A stretch of DNA of 12,735 nucleotides from CAYLNK01 sp964384675 (GTDB taxonomy: Bacteria > Acidobacteriota > Thermoanaerobaculia > UBA5066): assembly GCA_964384675.1 (NCBI GenBank), contig CAYLNK010000189.1:1-12735 (forward strand), in the 5' to 3' direction. Shown here piece by piece: positions 1 through 6,518 of this stretch (positions within the stretch are counted from its first letter, which is position 1; every line of letters begins with the position of its first letter). The notes beneath the pieces were generated by a model. The model saw only the letters and a list, made by a program, of their open reading frames with translations, was not told the DNA's origin and searched no databases. The position numbers and the translations under genes were made by a program.

Positions 1-197
1 TCGAACGCCGCGAGGAAGCCGCCCGCGCCGCAGCCCAGGTCGAGCACGCGGGCGTCCGGCCGCAGGCCGTCGGTCAGGAGGCGGAGCGACACCCGCCGGA
101 CCGAACGGCACCACCAGTGCCGCCGCTCCACCTCCTCGAGGCGCGTGTAGTACTCCGGCGTGAGGATCTCCGGGGCCTCCCCCTGGCCGCCGCTCAA
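1..197 (-). CDS. Class I SAM-dependent methyltransferase, C-terminal part cut by window edge
   Basis: Only the first 65 residues are in the window; the rest lies beyond base 1. Residues 51-60 read VLDLGCGAGG, the glycine-rich motif I that binds S-adenosylmethionine in Rossmann-fold methyltransferases. Before it, residues 23-31 read VERRHWWCR, close to the E-x-x-H-W-W-F-R stretch common in methyltransferases of polysaccharide and lipid gene clusters. I place the start at a TTG (195-197) because no ATG or GTG fits in this frame and this TTG overlaps the TGA stop of the upstream deacetylase by two bases, suggesting coupled translation. An AAAGG a few bases upstream is a weak Shine-Dalgarno candidate. 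The substrate cannot be told; the neighbour suggests a glycan or envelope molecule. The family call is firm; the exact start is less so. Confidence 0.8.
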   Translation of the reverse strand, partial: MSGGQGEAPEILTPEYYTRLEEVERRHWWCRSVRRVSLRLLTDGLRPDARVLDLGCGAGGFLAAF

Positions 198-976
198 GCC
201 GGCACCGCCTTTGACCAGTCGGGCACGAACCGGCGCCGGACCCGGCGTAGCACGTCCCGGCCGGCGAAGAGGAGCGACGACGAGGCGCTCCCGAGGCGCC
301 GGATCGAGCGCGGATCGAGGTAATGAGCATCGATCCGGGGAAGCGCGCCAGGCCGGGCGCCTGGACCGACGAGGCCGAGGCGCGTGGTCGCGATCCCGTC
401 GAACAAGGGGTCGAGGAGCGAGTCGAGAGCCGGAGTCGAGGCGCCGTACGGCGCCGCGAACGTCCGGACGGTGGCGCCGGTCCGCGACTCGATCTCGGCG
501 CGCGACCCGAGGGCCTCCTCGCGCGCGGCCTCGAGCGGCAGGAGCGGCAGCGGGTGGTGGGTCCGGGTGTGGGCTCCCAGCTCGACGCCTTCCGCCACCA
601 GGCTCGCCGCCTCGTCCCAGGTGAGGAGCGGACGTGCCGGGACGCCGGGCCCTTGTGTCGGCCACCGGTTGTCACGGCCGACGTGGCCCGTGACGAGGAA
701 AACGGTCGCCACGAAGCCCCGCGCGCGGAGGCGAGGCCACGCGTCGCGCGCCACGCTCTGGTAGCCGTCGTCGAACGTCAGCACGACGCCGTTCCGGGGT
801 GGAGTCTCGCCCCGCCGGAGACGGCCGGCGAGGTCCCCCAGTGTCAGGGCTTGGTAGCCGATCCGCGCGAATTCGTCGAGCTGCGCCTCGAACGCCCGGA
901 CGGAGACGAAGAGGGGCGCGGGCCCCTCGCCGACGGCGTGGTAGGTCACGATGGGAAGTGGGGGCGCGCTGGTCAT
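194..976 (-). CDS. Polysaccharide deacetylase (NodB / carbohydrate esterase 4 family)
   Basis: 260 residues. The family removes N- or O-acetyl groups from sugars such as peptidoglycan, chitin or exopolysaccharide using a bound divalent metal. Visible motifs: an N-terminal PIVTYHAV stretch (8-15), TFDDG at 67-71 (D69 the likely base, D70 a metal ligand), HTRTH at 136-140 (H136 and H140 metal ligands), and FAAPYG at 173-178, a variant of the usual R-P-P-Y-G without its arginine. No clear signal peptide is seen, so it may be cytoplasmic. The frame stays open upstream to 1267, but that extension runs antisense to the stress-protein gene and looks unlike the family. The ATG at 974-976 puts the domain right at the N terminus, so I chose it; no good Shine-Dalgarno site precedes it. 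An ATG at 1052-1054 would add 26 residues. It overlaps the downstream methyltransferase start. Confidence 0.9.
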   Translation of the reverse strand: MTSAPPLPIVTYHAVGEGPAPLFVSVRAFEAQLDEFARIGYQALTLGDLAGRLRRGETPPRNGVVLTFDDGYQSVARDAWPRLRARGFVATVFLVTGHVGRDNRWPTQGPGVPARPLLTWDEAASLVAEGVELGAHTRTHHPLPLLPLEAAREEALGSRAEIESRTGATVRTFAAPYGASTPALDSLLDPLFDGIATTRLGLVGPGARPGALPRIDAHYLDPRSIRRLGSASSSLLFAGRDVLRRVRRRFVPDWSKAVPA

Positions 977-1099
977 CGATCGCGGCGGGAGGACGCCGGC
1001 GCCGGAGTGTACGTCTCGGGCCGGGCGGTCGTGCGTCTGGGCCATCTTGATCATGGACTGCGGATCCCATTCGGGCCATATCGGGATCGGAGGTGTCCG
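977..1099. promoter_or_regulatory. Divergent intergenic region between deacetylase and stress-protein gene
   Basis: This 123-base gap lies between two divergently read genes, so it should hold promoters for both. I see no convincing -35/-10 pair. TTGATC (1047-1052) and CATATC (1077-1082) resemble such elements but are 24 bases apart, too far for a standard sigma-70 promoter. A perfect 6-base inverted repeat, GATCCC (1063-1068) and GGGATC (1083-1088), has a 14-base loop and ends just before the Shine-Dalgarno site of the stress-protein gene. It could be an operator or a leader hairpin, but arms this short can arise by chance. Confidence 0.4.
1089..1094 (+). promoter_or_regulatory. Shine-Dalgarno site fixing the start of the stress-protein gene
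   Basis: GGAGGT sits five bases before the ATG at 1100. The reading frame is open from 323, so this strong site, together with the start of the USP domain, decides that translation begins at 1100 rather than further upstream. Confidence 0.75.
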
Positions 1100-1996
1100 A
1101 TGAGCGCCTTCCGAAGGGTCCTCCTTCCCACCGACTTCTCCGAGTTCGGGCGCGTCGCGCTCGAGCACGCGGTGGTCCTGGCGAAGTTCTACGGCTCCGA
1201 GATCGTCGCGGTCCACGTCCTGGACCACTCCCCCAACCCGCTCCTGCCGGATCCTCCCGGGGCGCACCGGTGGACGCCGCGAGAGATCGCGGAGCGCAAC
1301 CTGGCGCGCTTCATCGAGCCGGCGAGCGCCTCACGAGTGGCCGCCCGCTTCGAGGTGCTCGAAGGAGACCCGGTCGTGCAGATCCTGGAGCGCGCCGCCA
1401 CGCTGCCCGCGGACGTCCTGGTGATCGCCACGCATGGTCACGGCGGCTTCGAGCGGCTCGTCCTCGGGTCCGTCACCGAGAAGATCCTCCGGAAGGCGAC
1501 CTGCCCGGTGCTCACGGTCCCGAACCCGCCGGACCGGGCCGTGCGGACGCCGGGGATGCTGTTCTCCAGCGTCCTCTGCCCCGTCGACTTCAGCGAGACC
1601 TCCGGACGTGCCCTCGCCCTGGCCGCCGACTTCGTGGAGCAGACGAAGTCTCATCTGACCGTCCTTCACGTGCTCGAGAACCTGCCCGAGGAGGACCCCC
1701 GGGCCCTGATGCACTTCAACATTCCCGAATACCGCTCGTTCCTGGAGCTGGAAGCGCGAGAGAAGATGAAGCGTCTCGTCTCCGACGAGATCCGGGCCCG
1801 CGTTCCGGTCGAGACGCGGATCGTGGGCGGGAAGGCGTGGGTGGAGGCCCTCAAGGTGGCGCGCGAGGTCGAGGCCGGTCTCATCGTGATGGGGGTGCAG
1901 GGCCGGACGCCGTTCGACCTGGCGCTGTTCGGCTCCACCGCGAACCAGCTCACCCGGAAGGCGCCCTGTCCCGTGCTGACGCTCCGCACGGCCTGA
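1100..1996 (+). CDS. Tandem-domain universal stress protein (two UspA domains)
   Basis: 298 residues holding two UspA domains in a row, the long form of a family that is usually about 140-160 residues per domain. Domain 1 spans about residues 4-141, opening with RRVLLPTDFSE and ending with CPVLTVP. Domain 2 spans about 155-296, opening with SSVLCPVDFSE and ending with CPVLTLR. The ATP-binding signature of this family is G-x2-G-x9-G-(S/T). Domain 2 matches fully (G265, G268, G278, S279). Domain 1 reads A110-T-H-G113 then G123-S124, so its first glycine is alanine. Proteins of this type are cytoplasmic and raise survival under stress, often by binding ATP; the exact job is usually unknown. It is the first gene of the plus-strand run, 32 bases before the ABC permease, so it may be co-expressed with the metal-export genes. 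Confidence 0.93.
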   Translation: MSAFRRVLLPTDFSEFGRVALEHAVVLAKFYGSEIVAVHVLDHSPNPLLPDPPGAHRWTPREIAERNLARFIEPASASRVAARFEVLEGDPVVQILERAATLPADVLVIATHGHGGFERLVLGSVTEKILRKATCPVLTVPNPPDRAVRTPGMLFSSVLCPVDFSETSGRALALAADFVEQTKSHLTVLHVLENLPEEDPRALMHFNIPEYRSFLELEAREKMKRLVSDEIRARVPVETRIVGGKAWVEALKVAREVEAGLIVMGVQGRTPFDLALFGSTANQLTRKAPCPVLTLRTA

Positions 1997-2028
1997 CTTC
2001 ACGATAGGCCGGAGCAGCTTCCAAGCGC

Positions 2029-3201
2029 GTGCCCGTCTGGCTGAAGCTCCTCCCGCTCGTCCTCAGGAGCCTGCTCCGCAAGCGCCTTCGCACGTCGTTG
2101 ACGCTGGCGGCGATCCTCTTCCCGGTCGTGGTGATCGCGATGATCGGGACGTTCGTCCGTGCCCTGCGGTTCGACCCCGCTCGGCAGACCGGCATCTGGC
2201 GGGTGGTCACCCGCCACAAGGTCGGGCTGACGACACCGATCCCCGGGGCGCTGGTCCGGAGCGTCGAGCCGCTTCCGGGTGTGCTCGCCGTGACCACGCT
2301 CGACCGGTTCGGCGGGATCTACGTCGACACGCGACCCCGTAACTCGTTCCCGCGGTTCGGCACGGACCCGGTCACGCTGCTGCGCGTCTTCGACGACCTC
2401 ACGATCGTCGACGGGACGTTCGAGGCGTGGCGTTCGGACCGCTCCGGCTGCCTGGTCGGAGAGAAGCTGATGGCACGCCAGGGGTGGCGGCTGGGCGGGA
2501 CGGTGACGCTGAAGGGAAACATCTACCCCGTCGACCTGACGTTCACGATCCGTGCGGTCTACCGGCTCCCGTACGAGAGCTCGGGGTCGCTGTTCTTCGA
2601 CCGGCGCGCGCTCGAGGAGGCCTATCCGCCGTACCGGGGCAGCGCGATCACTATCTGGTCGCGCTGCCGGGACGGCGCCGCGGCCGAGCGCCTCCCTGGC
2701 CTGATCGACGCGATGACCGAGAACTCGGCCGCGCCCACGAAGAGCGAGACCGAGAACGCCTTCCAGCTCGGCTTCGTGTCGCTTCTCGGAAACGTCGAGG
2801 CGCTCTTCACCTCGCTCACGACCGTCCTCGTCTGCGTCGTGATCCTGATCGCCGCCAATACGGTCGCGCTTTCGACCCGCGAGCGCACGGTCGAGATCGC
2901 GGTCTTCCGGGCGATCGGGTTCACCCGTCTTCACGCGGCCTGGCTGGTGCTGGGCGAGGGACTGCTGCTCTCGCTCGTGGGCGGCGTCCTCGGGCTCGGC
3001 TCGTTCGCGCTCGTCTTCCCGCGCCTGAAGGCGGTGCTCCTCGACACGCGGCTCGCCGCCTTCGCGGCGGGGATGCAGCTCTACCCCGGCGTGATGGCAG
3101 CGGGTGTCGCGGTGAGCCTCCTGATCGGGGTCGCGGCTGCCGTCGTGCCGGCCGTGCGGGCCGCCCGGAGGCCGATCGTGGACGGGTTCCGGGAGGTCTG
3201 A
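2029..3201 (+). CDS. ABC transporter permease, FtsX/MacB type, without a neighbouring ATPase
   Basis: 390 residues with the layout of MacB/LolC/FtsX permeases. A positively charged N terminus (RSLLRKRLRTSLT, 13-25) leads into membrane segment 1 at about 23-43. A periplasmic domain of about 210 residues follows. Three more membrane segments lie at roughly 259-282, 306-333 and 350-375. Between segments 2 and 3, STRERTVEIAVFRAIGF matches the cytoplasmic coupling loop of the FtsX domain that touches the ATPase. The family moves lipoproteins, peptides or drugs, or relays ATP-driven motion to periplasmic partners. The start is a GTG at 2029-2031 with only a distant GGAG (2011-2014), so it is less certain; it gives the expected N terminus. 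No ATP-binding subunit is encoded in the window, so the partner must lie elsewhere. Substrate unknown. Confidence 0.88.
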   Translation: MPVWLKLLPLVLRSLLRKRLRTSLTLAAILFPVVVIAMIGTFVRALRFDPARQTGIWRVVTRHKVGLTTPIPGALVRSVEPLPGVLAVTTLDRFGGIYVDTRPRNSFPRFGTDPVTLLRVFDDLTIVDGTFEAWRSDRSGCLVGEKLMARQGWRLGGTVTLKGNIYPVDLTFTIRAVYRLPYESSGSLFFDRRALEEAYPPYRGSAITIWSRCRDGAAAERLPGLIDAMTENSAAPTKSETENAFQLGFVSLLGNVEALFTSLTTVLVCVVILIAANTVALSTRERTVEIAVFRAIGFTRLHAAWLVLGEGLLLSLVGGVLGLGSFALVFPRLKAVLLDTRLAAFAAGMQLYPGVMAAGVAVSLLIGVAAAVVPAVRAARRPIVDGFREV

Positions 3202-3217
3202 CCGCGTGGGGCACCGG

Positions 3218-3237
3218 CCTGATGCGCCTGCGTCAGG
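3218..3237. other. 8-bp inverted repeat (hairpin) after the permease gene
   Basis: Arms CCTGATGC (3218-3225) and GCGTCAGG (3230-3237) pair over eight positions, one of them G-U in RNA, with a 4-base loop. The repeat starts 17 bases after the permease stop. No T-run follows, so it is not a standard intrinsic terminator. It may be a regulator-binding site upstream of the Cys-rich/cus genes, or an RNA hairpin that separates or stabilises transcripts. It covers the alternative ATG (3222) of the next gene, which slightly favours the GTG start at 3282. Confidence 0.45.
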
Positions 3238-3281
3238 ACGAAACAGAGGAATTTCCGGCCGTCTGGACGCATCATTGGAAC

Positions 3282-3734
3282 GTGCGAAGTCTCCTGCGGT
3301 CCGTCGGTCGTGAGCTCGGCTGCTGGGGCCGTGGTCTGGCCGTCGCTCTCCTCTGCTTCGCGCTGGCGGGCCCTGGCCCGCTGCCGGCGCATGCGTGCGA
3401 GCCGGACGGGACCTGCTCGGCGAGCTGCGCCGAGGTCCCGGCGACGGATCCCTCGTGCTGCGATCCGGTCGCGGCCTCGCCTGAACCTGGTACCGAGCCG
3501 GCGGTGGCCCCGGGCGCTTCGTGCGCGTGTACGGTGGACGCCTCGGCCAGGCCCGCGCTCGCCGTCATCGGCGCGTCCGGTCCGCAGCTCCTCCCGATGG
3601 AGCCAGGAGCCGTGGCGTCGGCCGTGGAAGGCGATCCGGCACGTGCCGGGACCTGCCCGGGCTCCCCGTGCGAGGCGCGACCGCGCTCGCCGGGGACGCC
3701 GCTGTTCCTCGCGAGCGCTGCCCTCCTGATCTGA
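3282..3734 (+). CDS. Small cysteine-rich predicted exported protein upstream of cusCBA
   Basis: I do not recognise the family. From the GTG at 3282 it is 150 residues. An arginine-containing N terminus and a hydrophobic core (about 19-30) lead to AHA before C39, a plausible signal peptidase I site. The predicted mature part has nine cysteines: C39, C45, C49, C59, C60, C81, C83, C125 and C130. It has no histidine, one methionine and many Pro/Ala residues, and ends in a short hydrophobic tail (141-150). An in-frame ATG at 3222 would add 20 polar residues before the signal peptide; I prefer GTG. Third codon positions are strongly G/C here, which supports this frame. The place directly before cusC resembles that of the small periplasmic CzcI proteins before czcCBA, but I claim no sequence relation. 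A periplasmic copper/silver-binding role is inference from cysteine content and position. Confidence 0.65.
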   Translation: MRSLLRSVGRELGCWGRGLAVALLCFALAGPGPLPAHACEPDGTCSASCAEVPATDPSCCDPVAASPEPGTEPAVAPGASCACTVDASARPALAVIGASGPQLLPMEPGAVASAVEGDPARAGTCPGSPCEARPRSPGTPLFLASAALLI

Positions 3735-3739
3735 GCCCG

Positions 3740-3785
3740 GGTCGAGCGGCGTCCCAACGCGCACGACACCACCCCCTGCTCGATC
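3740..3785. other. Long-loop inverted repeat just before the cusC ribosome-binding site
   Basis: GGTCGAGC (3740-3747) and GCTCGATC (3778-3785) can pair over eight positions, one G-U, with a 30-base loop. The second arm ends two bases before the cusC Shine-Dalgarno site (GAGGT, 3788-3792). It fills most of the 63-base gap between the Cys-rich gene and cusC. The long loop makes a functional structure doubtful. Confidence 0.2.
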
Positions 3786-3797
3786 TCGAGGTCTGCG

Positions 3798-5129
3798 ATG
3801 CACGTACCAAAATCGATCCCGTGGAGCGCCCTCCTTCTCACGGCCTGCGTCGCCGGGGCGCAAGCTCCGCCGAGGTCCCCGGAGGGCGATCGATCCGAGC
3901 TGGACCGCCTGATCGCCGAGGCGCTCGAGCGCAGCCCGGAGGTCGCCGAGGCGGGGGCGCTCGCCGAAGCGGCGACGCGGCGGGTGCGGCCGGCCGCGGT
4001 CCTGCCCGACCCGATGCTCTCCCTCACGTACGAGAACGACGGCGTGGAGCCGTCGCTCGGCGTCGAGAGCATGACCCGGCTCTCGCTCATGGCCCAGCAG
4101 GCGATCCCGTTTCCCGGCAAGCAGGCCCTCGCGGGCCGGATCGCCGCCGCCGAGGCCGAGGAGATCGGGACCCGCCCGGCGCGCGTCCGCCTCACGATCG
4201 AGGCCGCCGTCCGGCGCGCCTACGCGGACATCCTCCTCGCCCGCGTGAACCTGGCGGTCGTGGCGGAGCAGATCGAGACCTGGAAGGACATCGAGGACGT
4301 CACGCGGAGCCGCTATGCGGCCGGGATGGGGAGCCAGCAGGACGTGCTGCGCGCCCAGGGCGAGAGCACCCGGCTCCTGCAGCAGCGGGTAAGGGACGAG
4401 GCGGCCGAGGAGACGGCCCGCGTGGAGCTCTCGCGCCTGCTCGAGCGCTCCGTGGCCGGCACGGAGATCGCGGGGACGCACCTCGCCCTTCCGACCGGCG
4501 AGCCGCTCGGCGTCGCCGAAGCGCTGCGTCTCGGAGAGGAGGTCAGCCCCGAGCTGAAGGAGGTCCTCCGGGCGCGTGAGCGCGCGCAGCTCGGCGCCGA
4601 CCTCGCTCGACGGAACCTGAAGCCGGACCTGGTCGCCTCGGCCGCGTACATGAACCGGGGTGGGCTTCCTTTGATGTGGTCGGTCGGCCTCGGCGTCTCG
4701 GTTCCCCTCTGGGCCGGGCAGAAGCAGGTCCCTCTCATCGCGGAGGCCGAGAGCCGCGTCCGGGCGGCGACGGCCGCCGAGAGGTCGATCCGGCTCCGGC
4801 TGAAGGCCCGGACCGAGGAGCGGCTGATCCGGCTCCGGCAGCTCGCCCGCGAGGCCGCGCTCGACGCCGACGGCATCCTCGTGCAGGACCGGCTGTCCGT
4901 CGACTCGGCGCTCGCAAGCTACCGGACCGGCGCCGTCCCGTTCGTGACCGTCCTCGAGGCGCTGAGCACGCTCTTCGTCGATCGAAGGGCCGCGGCGGCC
5001 CGGCTCGCCGGCTACGCGAAGGCGGAGGCCGACCTCCGGGAGTTCTCCCTCGACGCCGGAGGCGGCACGGCCGCGATGGCGTCCGAACCGCCGGCCGGCG
5101 CCTCCCCGTCGTCCACCAGGAGCATGTGA
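3798..5129 (+). CDS. cusC: Outer-membrane efflux channel, CusC/TolC family
   Basis: 443 residues, a normal length for the outer-membrane factor of an RND metal pump. It forms the trimeric channel that takes metal from CusA/CusB out through the outer membrane. The N terminus has a basic residue, a short hydrophobic stretch and LLTAC, so C17 is a likely lipoprotein attachment site, as in E. coli CusC. Two outer-membrane efflux repeats follow, at about 33-220 and 240-420, rich in Ala, Glu and Arg as expected for the long helices. QAIPFPGKQ near residue 100 matches the Q-x-I-P-(W/F)-P-G-K stretch of CusC/CzcC-like proteins. The ATG at 3798 has GAGGT five bases upstream. The stop overlaps the cusB Shine-Dalgarno site and cusB starts 11 bases later, so the genes are an operon. 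Metal preference comes from CusA, not from this protein. Confidence 0.92.
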   Translation: MHVPKSIPWSALLLTACVAGAQAPPRSPEGDRSELDRLIAEALERSPEVAEAGALAEAATRRVRPAAVLPDPMLSLTYENDGVEPSLGVESMTRLSLMAQQAIPFPGKQALAGRIAAAEAEEIGTRPARVRLTIEAAVRRAYADILLARVNLAVVAEQIETWKDIEDVTRSRYAAGMGSQQDVLRAQGESTRLLQQRVRDEAAEETARVELSRLLERSVAGTEIAGTHLALPTGEPLGVAEALRLGEEVSPELKEVLRARERAQLGADLARRNLKPDLVASAAYMNRGGLPLMWSVGLGVSVPLWAGQKQVPLIAEAESRVRAATAAERSIRLRLKARTEERLIRLRQLAREAALDADGILVQDRLSVDSALASYRTGAVPFVTVLEALSTLFVDRRAAAARLAGYAKAEADLREFSLDAGGGTAAMASEPPAGASPSSTRSM

Positions 5130-5140
5130 GGAACGTAGCG

Positions 5141-6508
5141 ATGAAGCCTCAGAGACTCGCCACCCGGATCCTCCTCGTCCTGTCCCTGCTCGGTGCGCTG
5201 GGCGCGGCCACGCTGCTCGCGACGGGGTGCGCGCGCGGGACGTCCGGCAAACCGGACGAGCCGGCCGCCGCGGGCAAGTGGCAGTGCCCGATGCATCCCG
5301 ACGTCGTCAAGGACGGGCCCGGCGACTGCCCCATCTGCAACATGAAGCTCGTGCGCATGGAGACGACGCCGACGCCGGGGGAGGCGCCGAAGGGGGAGCG
5401 CGAGGACGCGGGGGACGGAGGGATCCCGGGCTTCGCGACCGTCGTGCTCGACAGCCGCAAGCAGCAGCTCCTCGGGGTGAAGACGGCGCCGGTCACGCGC
5501 GGGCCTCTCTCCACGTCGATCAAGACCGTCGGCCGGGTCGCCTACGACGAGCGTCGCGTTCACCACGTCCACACGCGTTTCGACGCGTACGTCGAGCACA
5601 TCGAGGCCGACTTCACCGGGAAGTTCGTGAAGAAAGGGGAGGAGCTCGCGCGGCTCTACAGCCCCGAGCTGTACGCCACGCAGCAGGAGTACCTCCTCGC
5701 GCTCCGGGCGTCGAAGTCGCTGCGTGGCTCGGGCGTGACGTCCGTCTCGCAGGGCGGCCAGCAGCTCCTCGAGGCCGCGCGGCAGAGGCTGCTGCTCTGG
5801 CAGATCAGCCCCGAGGACATCCGTCGGATCGAGGAGAAGGGCGAAGCGATCCGGAGCCTGCCCGTCTACGCCCCGATCTCGGGCTACGTCACCGGGCGAA
5901 CGGCCTACCACGGCATGAAGGTGATGCCGGCCGACTCGCTCTTCGACATCGTCGACCTCACCCAGCTCTGGGTGCTCGCCGACGTCTACGAGTACGAGCT
6001 GCCCCGGCTCCGGCTGGGGCAGAAGGCGGACATGACCCTTTCGTACTGGCCCGGCCGCAGCTGGAAGGGGACCGTGACGTACATCTTTCCGTCGGTGGAC
6101 GAGAAGACGCGCACGGTGAAAGTGCGCATCGAGGTCCCGAACCCGCTCGGAGAGCTGAAGCCGGAGATGTTCGCGGACGTCACGCTGCACGGGGGGACGC
6201 GGGACGTCCTCCTGGTGCCCGAGGACGCGGTGATCGACAGCGGCACGCGGAAGGTCGTCTTCGTGTCGCTCGGCGACGGGAAGCTCGAGCCGCGCGAGGT
6301 CTCGCTCGGAGACCACGGGGACGCGGTCTTCGAGGTCCTGTCGGGGCTCGACGACGGCGACTCCGTCGTCCTCGGTGCGAGCTTCCTGGTCGACTCGGAG
6401 TCGCGCCTGAAGTCGGCCCTCCAGTCGATGACCTCGGCCGGCGCCGTCGGCAAGCCCGCCTCGCCCCGCAAGCCCGCGGCGGCCCCGGCCGCCGGGCACG
6501 CGCACTGA
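5141..6508 (+). CDS. cusB: Periplasmic adaptor (membrane fusion protein) CusB with N-terminal metal-binding motif
   Basis: 455 residues. It links the inner-membrane pump to the outer channel and in known Cus systems hands metal to CusA. An N-terminal hydrophobic segment (10-27) ends in LLATGC, making C30 a probable lipid-anchored cysteine. Residues 49-70 form a heavy-metal-binding motif: C49-P-M-H52-P, then C63-P-I-C66-N-M68, where CGM is more usual than CNM. After a linker come the first half of the barrel-sandwich (about 128-175, ending in YSPELYATQQEYL at 173-185), a helical hairpin, the second half with APISGYV at 244-250, and beta-barrel and proximal domains with the typical PSVDEKTRTVKVRIEVPNP stretch. 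The C terminus is rich in Ala, Pro and Lys and ends HAH, a possible extra metal site. GAGGAA (5128-5133) lies seven bases before the ATG. There is no room for a separate cusF between cusC and cusB. Confidence 0.94.
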   Translation: MKPQRLATRILLVLSLLGALGAATLLATGCARGTSGKPDEPAAAGKWQCPMHPDVVKDGPGDCPICNMKLVRMETTPTPGEAPKGEREDAGDGGIPGFATVVLDSRKQQLLGVKTAPVTRGPLSTSIKTVGRVAYDERRVHHVHTRFDAYVEHIEADFTGKFVKKGEELARLYSPELYATQQEYLLALRASKSLRGSGVTSVSQGGQQLLEAARQRLLLWQISPEDIRRIEEKGEAIRSLPVYAPISGYVTGRTAYHGMKVMPADSLFDIVDLTQLWVLADVYEYELPRLRLGQKADMTLSYWPGRSWKGTVTYIFPSVDEKTRTVKVRIEVPNPLGELKPEMFADVTLHGGTRDVLLVPEDAVIDSGTRKVVFVSLGDGKLEPREVSLGDHGDAVFEVLSGLDDGDSVVLGASFLVDSESRLKSALQSMTSAGAVGKPASPRKPAAAPAAGHAH

Positions 6509-6513
6509 GGAGG
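6509..6513 (+). promoter_or_regulatory. Shine-Dalgarno site of cusA, deciding between two adjacent starts
   Basis: GGAGG lies directly after the cusB stop. The sequence GTGATG at 6516-6521 offers GTG (6516) or ATG (6519) in the same frame. The spacing is two bases to the GTG and five to the ATG, so the ATG is the better start. Confidence 0.7.
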
Positions 6514-6518
6514 ATGTG

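Noticed and set aside
1047..1082. TTGATC and CATATC as a sigma-70 promoter for the stress-protein gene
   Set aside because: The 24-base spacing is far outside the usual 16-19, so I do not call it a promoter.
323..1099. Upstream extension of the stress-protein frame by 259 residues
   Set aside because: It lies antisense to the deacetylase, is rich in Arg/Gly/Pro, and the strong Shine-Dalgarno site plus the domain start both point to 1100.
3248..3256. GGAATTTCC, a short palindrome before the Cys-rich gene, as a metal-regulator operator
   Set aside because: Four-base arms are too short to support a site, and it does not match the CueR or CusR boxes I know.
2427..3281. Upstream extension of the Cys-rich protein frame through the permease gene
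   Set aside because: It is a shifted frame of the permease with low-complexity Arg/Gly/Pro content. A signal peptide beginning at 3282 gives a sensible protein.
3081..4481. A 466-residue minus-strand open frame over the permease end, the Cys-rich gene and cusC
   Set aside because: No domain is recognisable, its composition is typical of antisense frames, and it covers three plus-strand genes with better support.
4676..5140. Upstream extension of the cusB frame through cusC
   Set aside because: It is an out-of-frame shadow of cusC. The ATG at 5141 has a Shine-Dalgarno site and begins a lipoprotein signal peptide.
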